Shown here: positions 1 through 5,627 of the stretch, piece after piece
How positions within the stretch are numbered: the stretch's first letter is position 1
Layout of the letters: each line of letters begins with the position of its first letter
Source of the DNA: JADMII01 sp036278595
GTDB taxonomy: Bacteria > Chloroflexota > Dehalococcoidia > DSTF01 > JACRBR01
Assembly (NCBI GenBank): GCA_036278595.1
Contig: DASUKS010000289.1
Location: 1-11,886, forward strand
Direction of reading: 5' to 3'
DNA length: 11,886 bases
Made by a program: the position numbers and the translations under genes
Notes under the pieces: generated by a model
What the model was told of the DNA's origin: nothing
The model's input: only the letters and a program-made list of their open reading frames with translations
Databases searched by the model: none

Positions 1-290
1 GGCTCGTTCGGGACGTTGTAGCCCGGCGTGCGGGTCTTGCCGGAGGGTACGACGACCTCTTCCAGCTTCGTGCCGTCGATGCCTTCGACTTCGTAGTCCT
101 TGCCGCTCGTGTTGTGCACGACGAGCTTCAGCTTCTCGCCGGGCGTCGCCGCAATCGTCGCCGGCGTACAGCCCTGGTCGGCCTGCGTGATATCGACCGG
201 GCGGCCGCCGGCGCCGCTGCTTCCGCAGGCCGTCATGAGGATGGCCGCGGCGAAGCCTGCCGCCGCGAGACAGCACATCTGACGTCGCAT
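1..290 (-). CDS. Cupredoxin-like lipoprotein, partial (C-terminus beyond left edge)
   Basis: Ninety-six residues are visible from an ATG at 288-290, with AAGGAG 9 nt upstream (complement at 300-305). The N-terminus (MRRQMCCLAAAGF...) has basic residues, a hydrophobic stretch and a lipobox-like L-M-T-A-C at residues 18-22, so the mature protein is probably lipid-anchored outside the membrane. Residues 32-96 read like the start of an EfeO/p19-type cupredoxin fold: D-Q-G-C-T-P, then a beta-rich segment with LVVHNTSG, EVEGIDG and a V-P-S-G-K-T turn. The metal ligands of such domains usually sit in the C-terminal part, which is outside the window, so copper or iron binding cannot be judged. It starts 20 nt after the stop of the FTR1 permease on the same strand, so it probably serves as the extracytoplasmic iron-binding or iron-oxidising partner of that permease. 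A plain structural cupredoxin without metal is the alternative. Confidence 0.72.
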   Translation of the reverse strand, partial: MRRQMCCLAAAGFAAAILMTACGSSGAGGRPVDITQADQGCTPATIAATPGEKLKLVVHNTSGKDYEVEGIDGTKLEEVVVPSGKTRTPGYNVPNE

Positions 291-310
291 GTTGTCTGAC
301 TCCTTCGGGC

Positions 311-1171
311 TTACGGCTGTTCGGCGAGCGACCGTGCGGGTTGCGTGTCGGCGCGCGGCGCGGCCGGCTTCCGCGACGGCCAGGCGAGGAAGGCCCCGAG
401 CGCCAGCAGCAGGTACGCCCAGTAGGCGACGATCTGCGCCATCGCGGGCGCGGAGTCGTAGCCAAAGACGGTATGCAGGAACTTGCCGAACGTCGACGTC
501 ATCGAGAGCGTCGTCTCGGTGTCCCACGGGCGGACGCCGATGTTTGTGAGGAGCGCGGCCTCATGGAAATCACCGATAGCGTTGGCCAGCATGCCGGCGG
601 CGAGCGCGATCACCGCGACGCCCGTCGCGAGGAAGAACGCGCGTAGCGGCAGGCGAGCGGCGCCGTAGTAGATGACGACGCCGGCGGCGGCGGCGATCGC
701 GAACCCGAGCAGGCCGCCGGCGACGAACTGCGCGTTGGAAGCGGTCGTCGTCGAGCCGGCGAAGAGGAAGAGCGACGTTTCGACGCCTTCGCGCCCGACG
801 GACGAGAACGCAAGGAGCGTGAGCGCGACCACCGAACCGCCGGAGAGGGCGCTGTCGACCTGATCACGCAGCTCGCGCGAGATGCCGGCGGACTGGCCCT
901 TCATCCAGAAGACCATCCACGTGAGCACGCAGACGGCGAACAGCATCGTGAAGCCCTCGAACGCCTCGAGCACGCGACCGTTCATCTCGCGCGAGGCGAC
1001 TTCGAGCCCGATGGCGATGGCGACGGAGAGGGCGGCGGCGCCGACGACGCCGATCCAGATCTCACGGAAGTGCTGCTTCTGGTCGATCTTGCGGAGATAC
1101 CCGAGGAGGATCGTGATGACGAGAGCGATCTCGATGCCCTCGCGAAGCGTGACGAGGAAGGAGAAGAGCAC
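311..1171 (-). CDS. efeU: FTR1/EfeU-family iron permease
   Basis: This 286-residue polytopic membrane protein carries both hallmark R-E-G-x-E iron-translocation motifs of the FTR1 family: REGIE at residues 10-14 and REGVE at 127-131. Hydrophobic segments near residues 1-25, 38-58, 70-92, 113-138, 148-169, 178-200 and 245-264 fit the usual seven-helix topology. Length and motif spacing match full-length bacterial EfeU proteins. The start is GTG at 1169-1171, preceded by AAGGAG with a 5-nt spacer; the motif position requires a start this close. Family members import ferric iron, normally after oxidation by a partner protein. Here the partner candidate is the cupredoxin-like lipoprotein 20 nt downstream; no EfeB peroxidase or full EfeO is seen in the window. 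A divergent DtxR-family regulator and two palindromes immediately upstream suggest metal-dependent repression. The protein might handle another metal, but both glutamate motifs are intact and iron is most likely. Confidence 0.93.
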   Translation of the reverse strand: MLFSFLVTLREGIEIALVITILLGYLRKIDQKQHFREIWIGVVGAAALSVAIAIGLEVASREMNGRVLEAFEGFTMLFAVCVLTWMVFWMKGQSAGISRELRDQVDSALSGGSVVALTLLAFSSVGREGVETSLFLFAGSTTTASNAQFVAGGLLGFAIAAAAGVVIYYGAARLPLRAFFLATGVAVIALAAGMLANAIGDFHEAALLTNIGVRPWDTETTLSMTSTFGKFLHTVFGYDSAPAMAQIVAYWAYLLLALGAFLAWPSRKPAAPRADTQPARSLAEQP

Positions 1172-1206
1172 GAGCGCTCCTTCGTTAGCCTGGCGGCCGC
1201 TTAGTT

Positions 1207-1242
1207 TTGATTTAGCCTGTGCTAAACTCTAGTGTTAGTCAA
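1207..1242 (-). promoter_or_regulatory. Candidate promoter of the FTR1 operon
   Basis: On the minus strand TTGACT (1242-1237) is separated by exactly 17 nt from CAGGCT (1219-1214). The -35 is 5/6 to consensus; the -10 keeps only the key A2 and T6. The predicted transcript would begin near 1207 and have a 36-nt leader carrying AAGGAG. The -35 lies within the palindrome at 1231-1246 and the -10 within the one at 1211-1226. A competing reading uses TATAGT (1249-1244) as the -10, but that has no recognisable -35. Confidence 0.42.
1211..1226. promoter_or_regulatory. Palindromic operator 1 (putative DtxR-family site)
   Basis: TTTAGC-CTGT-GCTAAA is a perfect 6-bp inverted repeat around a 4-bp centre. 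TTAG/CTAA-type arms are typical of DtxR/MntR-class operators. It lies between the divergent permease and DtxR-family genes and covers the candidate -10 of the permease promoter. Confidence 0.65.
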
Positions 1243-1246
1243 CACT
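1231..1246. promoter_or_regulatory. Palindromic operator 2 (putative second regulator site)
   Basis: AGTGTT-AGTC-AACACT is another perfect 6-4-6 inverted repeat. Its centre is exactly 20 bp (about two helical turns) from that of the first palindrome, so the two would be on the same DNA face. The arms differ from palindrome 1, so it may be a lower-affinity site for the same dimer or a site for a different regulator. It covers the candidate -35 of the permease promoter. Confidence 0.58.
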
Positions 1247-1305
1247 ATATCGGCATCGTCCGCCAGTGCCGAATGGACGTTTTAAGCAGGATCGGCGGGC
1301 GAGGC

Positions 1306-1311
1306 TATAAT
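1306..1311 (+). promoter_or_regulatory. -10 element (TATAAT) of the DtxR-family gene
   Basis: A perfect TATAAT ends 9 nt before the ATG at 1321, with no convincing -35. Transcription would begin at about 1318-1321, giving a leaderless or nearly leaderless mRNA, in keeping with the absence of a Shine-Dalgarno. An alternative promoter, TTGATT (1207-1212)/TAGTGT (1230-1235) with a 17-nt spacer, lies inside the operator region and would give autoregulation. Confidence 0.5.
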
Positions 1312-1320
1312 TGCGTCGTC

Positions 1321-2016
1321 ATGCCACATAAGCCTTCTTCGATCATCGAGGACTACCTGATGGAGATCTACAACATGACCCAGGAGGGTCGTGTCGTGAT
1401 CGCGGCGCGCTTGACGGAGAAGATGAGCGTGACGGCGCCGACCGTCTGGAACACGGTCCACCGGATGCAGCGGGATGGCCTGGTCGACATAAGCGACTCG
1501 AAGGAGATCACGCTGGCGGCGGCCGGGCTCGCCGCGGCGGAGTCGATCAAGCGGCGGCACTTGCTCACGGAGCGGCTGCTGGTGGACATCCTCGGCCTGA
1601 ACTGGGCGGACGCCCACGAAGAGGCGCACCTCATCGAACACACGATCACGCCGCGGGTGGAAGAGCGCATCATGGCGGTGCTCGGCAATCCGACGACCTG
1701 CCCGCACGGGAATCCGTTCCCTGGCCTCGATCCGGCGACCCGCCCGGCCACCCGGCCGCTCTCGACCGCGACCGCGGGTGAGACGTGGACGCTCGACGGC
1801 ATCAACGAAGAAGCTGAAGACGACCACGACCTGATGGCGTTCTACGAGAAGAACGGCCTGAAGCCGGGCGCGCAGGTCGAAGTGATCGATGTCGCCTCCT
1901 ACAACTCGACGCTCGCGCTGCGCATCGACGGGCAGGTGATCACGCTCGGCATGCGGGCGGCGGAAAACCTGCGCATCGTCGTCGGTCCGCCGGCCGCGGT
2001 GCCGGCGCCGGCGTAG
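1321..2016 (+). CDS. DtxR/MntR-family metal-dependent transcriptional regulator
   Basis: The protein is 231 residues from the ATG at 1321. Its N-terminus (EDYLMEIYN) aligns with the first helix of DtxR and MntR, followed by a winged helix (about residues 8-65), a dimerisation and metal-binding region (about 66-135, ending in CPHGNPFPG) and a C-terminal FeoA/SH3-like domain (about 165-225). By alignment to C. diphtheriae DtxR from memory, H80, E84 and H99 correspond to the ancillary-site ligands, and E106/H107 to the E105/H106 pair. D11 replaces Met10, as in MntR (Asp8), and H103 replaces Cys102. Metal specificity (Fe or Mn) is therefore open. A longer reading from 1219 would add 34 residues encoded across the second operator and the -10; those do not look like the family and were rejected. 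The divergent FTR1 operon and its two palindromes are the likely target. Confidence 0.92.
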   Translation: MPHKPSSIIEDYLMEIYNMTQEGRVVIAARLTEKMSVTAPTVWNTVHRMQRDGLVDISDSKEITLAAAGLAAAESIKRRHLLTERLLVDILGLNWADAHEEAHLIEHTITPRVEERIMAVLGNPTTCPHGNPFPGLDPATRPATRPLSTATAGETWTLDGINEEAEDDHDLMAFYEKNGLKPGAQVEVIDVASYNSTLALRIDGQVITLGMRAAENLRIVVGPPAAVPAPA

Positions 2017-2033
2017 CCAGTCCCCGAACGATT

Positions 2034-2053
2034 GCACGCGACCTCGCGCGTGC
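2034..2053 (+). terminator. GC hairpin after the DtxR-family gene
   Basis: GCACGCG-ACCTCG-CGCGTGC forms a perfect 7-bp stem with a 6-nt loop, 17 nt after the stop codon. There is no T-tract behind it, so intrinsic termination is uncertain. Confidence 0.35.
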
Positions 2054-2077
2054 TGTGAACTGTCCATGGCGGCCTTG

Positions 2078-2083
2078 TAGACT
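2078..2083 (+). promoter_or_regulatory. -10-like TAGACT placed for a leaderless trmO transcript
   Basis: TAGACT ends 6 nt before the ATG at 2090, so the expected transcription start coincides with the A of the start codon. No Shine-Dalgarno precedes this ATG and no good -35 is visible. Confidence 0.4.
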
Positions 2084-2089
2084 CCCGGC

Positions 2090-2608
2090 ATGTCGCTGTG
2101 GTTCCGATTTCTCGACTGGATTCGCGCTACGCTCGGTCCCCGACGCGGCCCGATCATCCCTCGCGAGCCGATCAGCATGCGGCCGATCGGCGTCGTACGG
2201 AACGGCATCCCGACGCCGCAGCCAGACGGCTGGGCCTTCGTCCGCTCGGACGTCGTGCTGCGCGAGGAGCTTACGGACCTGCTCGATGGCATCGAGGGGT
2301 ACTCGCACATCTTCGTGATCTTCGCCTTCGACCGGGTGCCGGAGTCGGAGCTGCGGGAACGTGTCCGGCCGCGCGGCGACAACCGCATCCCCGAGCAGGG
2401 CGTGCTGGCCACGCGTAGCCAGCTGCGGCCGAGCCCGCTGGGCGTTTCGGTCGTTCGCCTGCTGAAGCGGCGTCGCAACATCCTGCGGGTCGAGGGACTC
2501 GACGCGATCGACGGCACGCCGGTGCTCGACGTCAAGCCGTACTTCCCGAACTACGACGCGGTCCCCGACGCCGGCGTGCCCGACTGGGCGCTCGCGCTCC
2601 TGCGCTGA
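2090..2608 (+). CDS. trmO: TrmO/TsaA-family tRNA methyltransferase (t6A37 N6-methylation)
   Basis: This 172-residue protein consists essentially of one TsaA-like (UPF0066) domain. Conserved blocks are PIGVVRNGI (32-40), the DGIEGYSHIFVIF block (66-78), GVLATRSQLRPSPLGVS (104-120) and DGTPVLDVKPY (141-151). In E. coli, TrmO uses S-adenosylmethionine to methylate N6-threonylcarbamoyl-adenosine 37 in tRNA-Thr. The present protein lacks the extra C-terminal domain of that enzyme, as many short homologues do. The first 30 residues (MSLWFRFLDWIRATLG...) form an extension not typical of the core. ATG at 2177 (residue 30) is an alternative start, but the -10-like hexamer placed exactly for a leaderless start favours 2090. 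It converges on dapB with only 3 nt between the stop codons. Family assignment is firm; the exact tRNA substrate is inferred. Confidence 0.86.
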   Translation: MSLWFRFLDWIRATLGPRRGPIIPREPISMRPIGVVRNGIPTPQPDGWAFVRSDVVLREELTDLLDGIEGYSHIFVIFAFDRVPESELRERVRPRGDNRIPEQGVLATRSQLRPSPLGVSVVRLLKRRRNILRVEGLDAIDGTPVLDVKPYFPNYDAVPDAGVPDWALALLR

Positions 2609-2611
2609 CTC

Positions 2612-3409
2612 CTACGCGAGGCCGATGAGCGCGTCGAGACCGACGACCAACTCCTCCCGGCGCATCACTTCGCGGACGGCGAGCAGGATGCCGGGCATGA
2701 ACGAGTCGCGGCCGATGGAGTCGTGGCGGATCGTGAGCGTCTGGCCCTGGCCGCCGAAGATCACTTCCTGGTGCGCAACGAGCCCGGGGAGCCGAACGGC
2801 GTGCAGGGTCACCCCTTCGATCTCGGCAGCGCGAGCGGCGGCGATGGTTTCGCTCTCGGGCACGTTGCGCGCGAACGGCCGGCCGCGCGCCTGCGCCATG
2901 CCACGCGCGGTGGCGATCGCTGTACCGGATGGGGCATCGACCTTCTGGTCATGGTGCAGCTCGATGATCTCGGCCGCGTCGAAGAACGGGGCCGCGATCT
3001 TCGCCATGTGCATCAACAGCACGGCGCCGAGCGCGAAGTTCGCGGCGACGAGGCCGCCGAGCTTCCGCTCGCGGCAGCGCTCGGCGAGCGACGCGACGTA
3101 GGCGTCGCTGATGCCGCTCGTGCCGATGACCGGCCGCACGCCGTGCTCGACCGCGGCATCGGCGACCCGCGGTGTCCAGGCGGCGTTGGTGAAGTCGATA
3201 ACGACATCGGCTGGCCAGGCCGCGAACGCCTCCGCCGGCTCAGCCGCCATCGGCACGGATGTGCCCGACGAGAGGACGAGCGTCTCGGCTTCCGCGAAGC
3301 CCTCGATCACGCCGACGGGCGTCATGCCGTCCGCGGCCTCGACCGCCTCGAGGATCGCGCGGCCCATCTTGCCGCTGCCAGAGACGATGACACGGGTGCC
3401 GTCGGACAT
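2612..3409 (-). CDS. dapB: 4-hydroxy-tetrahydrodipicolinate reductase
   Basis: DapB catalyses the NAD(P)H-dependent reduction step after DapA in the diaminopimelate/lysine pathway in the cytosol. The 265-residue length is standard. The N-terminal Rossmann motif is VSGSGKMG (residues 9-16), with serine in place of the more usual alanine or valine between the glycines. DFT (72-74) and GTSG (96-99) line the cofactor site, and the signature ELHHDQKVDAPSGTA (150-164) contains the catalytic His pair and Lys156. The ATG at 3407-3409 has GAGGAGG about 6 nt upstream, which fixes the start. No other diaminopimelate genes are in the window, so it is an isolated pathway gene here. Nothing looks broken. 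Confidence 0.96.
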   Translation of the reverse strand: MSDGTRVIVSGSGKMGRAILEAVEAADGMTPVGVIEGFAEAETLVLSSGTSVPMAAEPAEAFAAWPADVVIDFTNAAWTPRVADAAVEHGVRPVIGTSGISDAYVASLAERCRERKLGGLVAANFALGAVLLMHMAKIAAPFFDAAEIIELHHDQKVDAPSGTAIATARGMAQARGRPFARNVPESETIAAARAAEIEGVTLHAVRLPGLVAHQEVIFGGQGQTLTIRHDSIGRDSFMPGILLAVREVMRREELVVGLDALIGLA

Positions 3410-3433
3410 GGACGCCTCCTCAACCGATGAGGC

Positions 3434-3439
3434 ATCGTA
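3434..3439 (-). promoter_or_regulatory. Candidate -10 (TACGAT) for dapB
   Basis: TACGAT on the minus strand would place the transcript start near 3427, giving an 18-nt leader that contains GAGGAGG. No convincing -35 is present. It suggests dapB can be transcribed independently of the gene 76 nt upstream on the same strand. Confidence 0.3.
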
Positions 3440-3485
3440 CCTGCGCGGAAGCGAACGTGCAGGTCAGCCGGCGCGCCCGACGGCG

Positions 3486-4097
3486 TCAGGCGACGCGGAA
3501 CCGGGTCAGGGCGTCCGCTTCGTCTTCCTCGTCGTCGTCCAGGCGCTCGATGCGCACGGGCGCGGCCTGGAGCGACGGGATGTGCAGCGACGTCGCGCTC
3601 ATCATCTGGACGGCGGCGCCGTTGACGACGATCTGTTCGCCGGCGCCGAGCTCGTTGCCTTCGGCGTCGTACACGCAGGCATCGCGCACCACGAAGAAGC
3701 GGTCGAGCTGGCCGCGGAGCCCCTGCGTGCGGTCCGTATCGGGCCGGCAGGCGATGACGCCGCGGATCTGGAACGGCGGGACGAGCAGGAGCACGGGCGC
3801 GTCGGCCATCGGCGTGTCGGCGTCTCCGCGGGTGAAGTGCGGGCCCTCGAAGTTGCAGAAGATCACCTGCTCGCGGCGGACGACGATCGGCGCGTCGAGC
3901 CGGAGCGGGCGCGCGGCGCGGTAGAGCGGCCGCAGTGCGGCATCGTGCAGCTCGATGCTGTCACCGAGCGCAGCGGCGTTCATTTGCTCGAGCAGCCGGC
4001 CGAGGTCGTGGATGCCATCGGGCGCGCCCGATGCGACGAAGGTGTTGGTGACGACCTCCATCCGGACGCTGTCGACGCGGTGCGGAAGCGCTCTCAT
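3486..4097 (-). CDS. Hypothetical protein with an internal domain duplication
   Basis: I do not recognise this 203-residue protein. It has no signal peptide or membrane helix and looks cytosolic. The ATG at 4095-4097 is preceded by GGAGG with a 4-nt spacer. Residues 11-82 and 101-168 look like two copies of one beta-rich module. Each has F-x3-G (F20/G24 and F109/G113), then a hydrophobic strand with D-A (IELHDAAL at 48-55, FVVRDACV at 135-142), then I-V-V-x4-V (71-78 and 156-163). The C-terminus is acidic (LDDDEEDEAD, 186-195), typical of a flexible tail. It lies 135 nt downstream of the 2H phosphoesterase and 76 nt upstream of dapB on the same strand; neither neighbour tells its function. 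Codon usage and base composition match the surroundings, and a good ribosome-binding site argues that it is a real gene. Confidence 0.78.
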   Translation of the reverse strand: MRALPHRVDSVRMEVVTNTFVASGAPDGIHDLGRLLEQMNAAALGDSIELHDAALRPLYRAARPLRLDAPIVVRREQVIFCNFEGPHFTRGDADTPMADAPVLLLVPPFQIRGVIACRPDTDRTQGLRGQLDRFFVVRDACVYDAEGNELGAGEQIVVNGAAVQMMSATSLHIPSLQAAPVRIERLDDDEEDEADALTRFRVA

Positions 4098-4232
4098 GTG
4101 TCCTCCGAGCGGGAAGCGGCGTCCCTGCCTCCTTCCCTACGCCCCGCACACTACGCGCTCGCCTACGGGCGCTCCCATAGGTCGCGCCCGCGATTTCCGG
4201 GGAGAGGACACTGAAGGGGAATCCCTGATCGG

Positions 4233-4925
4233 TCAGCCGCCGAACCTGTACGACCGAAGGACATCGAGCTCCGGCTGCTCACGGGGATCGCCGACGAACC
4301 ACCAGCGGGCGAAGTCGAGGCGCGCGATGCGGGAAGCGACGGGCTGCCGCTCGCGGAGCGCCGGCAGCCGCTCCCGCAGCGCCGCCGCGCACGACGTATC
4401 GGCGAAGAACGCGAGCGAGATGTGCGGCAGGAACTCCGGCGCGCCCGGCCAGCGGTTCGGATCCTGCGCGGGCGTCACGCCGGCGAGCGCGGACCGCATC
4501 GCGCCGAGCTCGCCGCGGTCGTGCACCTCGAGGACCAGCGCGTCGGGGAAGATGTTCACCGGCCCGACGGTGACCTCGATGGGGCGCCGACTCGCGAGCG
4601 CCGCCGCCGCGCGCTCGCCGATGTGCGCGACTTCCTCGCGCAGCACGTCGTCGGGCCGGCGCTTCGCGAGCACCTGGAAGCCGGCCGGGCGGACGGTGCA
4701 GTGCAGCAGGTCGTCGTCGAGTGGCAGCAGGCCATCGACGTCGCGCAGCTCGTCACGCACCGTGCGCGCGAGGTCGACGATACGGGCGTCGATCGCGGGC
4801 GCCTGGAAGGAGAGGAACTGCGCGCGGCCGGCGGCAAAGCTGTCGCGCTGCTCGTCGATGCCGACCAGCTCGCCGCCGTCGACAAACCAGCGCCATGCTT
4901 CGGGGAAGGATGCGAACAGCGGCAT
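4233..4925 (-). CDS. 2H phosphoesterase superfamily protein (2'-5' RNA ligase/LigT-like)
   Basis: The 230-residue protein has the two H-x-[ST] motifs that define the 2H superfamily: HCT at residues 75-77 within LLHCTVRP, and HIS at 168-170 within FLPHISLAFF. They are about 90 residues apart, the usual distance. Each is followed by a hydrophobic strand, giving the bilobed fold. Family members include RNA 2'-5' ligases/cyclic phosphodiesterases and several enzymes of unknown substrate; nothing here fixes the substrate. The start at 4925 lacks a clear Shine-Dalgarno and no better in-frame start is apparent. The last residues (LDVLRSYRFGG) finish the fold, so the protein is complete. It is divergent from the toxin-antitoxin pair, with 78 nt between start codons. 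Confidence 0.82.
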   Translation of the reverse strand: MPLFASFPEAWRWFVDGGELVGIDEQRDSFAAGRAQFLSFQAPAIDARIVDLARTVRDELRDVDGLLPLDDDLLHCTVRPAGFQVLAKRRPDDVLREEVAHIGERAAAALASRRPIEVTVGPVNIFPDALVLEVHDRGELGAMRSALAGVTPAQDPNRWPGAPEFLPHISLAFFADTSCAAALRERLPALRERQPVASRIARLDFARWWFVGDPREQPELDVLRSYRFGG

Positions 4926-4978
4926 CAGCCCACTCGATCGCTACATCGCCTGAGACCCGGCCGGATGGACGACCGCTG

Positions 4979-4998
4979 TATTATGACGGCACGAGGTG
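4979..4998 (+). promoter_or_regulatory. -10 (TATTAT) and Shine-Dalgarno (GAGGTG) of the toxin-antitoxin operon
   Basis: TATTAT at 4979-4984 predicts a transcript start near 4991. GAGGTG at 4993-4998 sits 5 nt before the ATG at 5004. This arrangement decides between the two in-frame ATGs, because the upstream one (4983) overlaps the -10. No good -35 is visible. Confidence 0.5.
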
Positions 4999-5003
4999 CC
5001 GAT

Positions 5004-5273
5004 ATGGTCGCCGAAGAGCAACCTGCCGATGTGACGCGGATCGTCCGCGATCCGCGTGTCCTTTCCGGTAAGCCCGTTGTTCGCGGGACGCGGATTCCAG
5101 TCGAGCTCGTCCTGAGCTACCTGGCGCGCCATCCCGACTTCAGTGATCTGTTCACCGACTATCCGCGGCTGACCATGGACGACGTCAAAGCCTGCCTCGC
5201 GTTTGCGCAGTCGATGGTCGAGCGGGGTGCAGGAGCTCCCGCGCAGGACGCCGGCGCCAACGCCGAGGAGTGA
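5004..5273 (+). CDS. DUF433-family antitoxin (VapB45-like)
   Basis: The 89-residue product has the DUF433 signature: RIVRDPRVLSGKPVVRGTRI (residues 12-31) followed by PVELVLSYLARHPDF, the Y-P-R-L-T-M-D-D-V segment and an Ala-rich last helix. DUF433 proteins are helix-turn-helix antitoxins that usually pair with DUF5615 PIN-like toxins, as in the VapB45/VapC45 pair. Residues 75-89 form a disordered Gly/Ala/Glu tail. The ATG at 5004 is preferred over 4983 because of the GAGGTG 5 nt upstream and the -10 overlapping the earlier codon. The toxin GTG start overlaps the stop codon here by 4 nt (GTGA), indicating translational coupling. Such operons are commonly autorepressed; no clear operator was identified. 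Confidence 0.85.
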   Translation: MVAEEQPADVTRIVRDPRVLSGKPVVRGTRIPVELVLSYLARHPDFSDLFTDYPRLTMDDVKACLAFAQSMVERGAGAPAQDAGANAEE

Positions 5274-5619
5274 AGTTCCTCCTCGACGAGAACGTAGAGC
5301 ATCGACTTGCGCTCTTCCTCACGCGACAAGGTCATGACTGCACATCCACGATTACCCCCGTGCCCTGTCGGACGATGAGGTCCTTGAGATCGCCCGGCGT
5401 GAGCGGAGGATCCTGATCACGAACGACCTCGACTTCGGAGAGCTTGCGGTACGACGGGGGACGAGCCACTTCGGCATCGTCTTGTTCCGTCTTCCGCCTG
5501 GCGATGTCGCCGCGAAGATAACTTCGCTCAATGAGTTACTGGTGGTGCACTCAGAGCGGATGCAGCGGTTCTTCGTGATCGATCCGAGCGGTGTCCGGGT
5601 GCACCCCACCGACGGGTGA
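5270..5619 (+). pseudogene. DUF5615 PIN-like toxin (VapC45-like), frameshifted
   Basis: The GTG at 5270-5272 opens with VKFLLDENVEHRLALFLTRQ and then GHD, the expected N-terminus of DUF5615 toxins, including the catalytic LLDEN. After codon GAC (5336-5338) family similarity moves to another frame, which reads HIHDYPRALSDDEVLEIA, then ILITNDLDFGELAVRRG and on to TGA at 5617-5619. In that second frame TGA at 5335-5337 blocks extension upstream and there is no usable ATG or GTG close by, so the halves cannot be read as two proteins. The net change maps to about 5339-5346. From the remembered family pattern (GHD, five residues, HDYP), about 7 nt appear to be missing; a 1-nt loss with divergence also fits. 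The acidic active-site residues on both sides are intact, so the lesion is recent or a sequencing/assembly error. An intact protein would be a PIN-like ribonuclease neutralised by the DUF433 partner. Confidence 0.82.
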
Positions 5620-5627
5620 TGCGCCGC

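Noticed and set aside
1219..1320. A 34-residue N-terminal extension of the DtxR-family protein
   Set aside because: It would be coded across the second operator and the TATAAT, and DtxR proteins begin a few residues before the E-D-Y-L helix, as the ATG at 1321 does.
1282..2535. A 417-codon open frame on the minus strand across dtxR and trmO
   Set aside because: Ser/Arg-rich shadow frame antisense to two genes with clear family signatures.
3111..4214. A 367-codon open frame on the plus strand across dapB and the 203-residue gene
   Set aside because: Low-complexity shadow frame; both minus-strand genes have strong Shine-Dalgarno sequences.
5355..5359. C5 run as a programmed frameshift site in the toxin gene
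   Set aside because: The conserved HDYP block is already in the second frame before the run, so a shift at the run would lose it; an indel at about 5339-5346 fits better.
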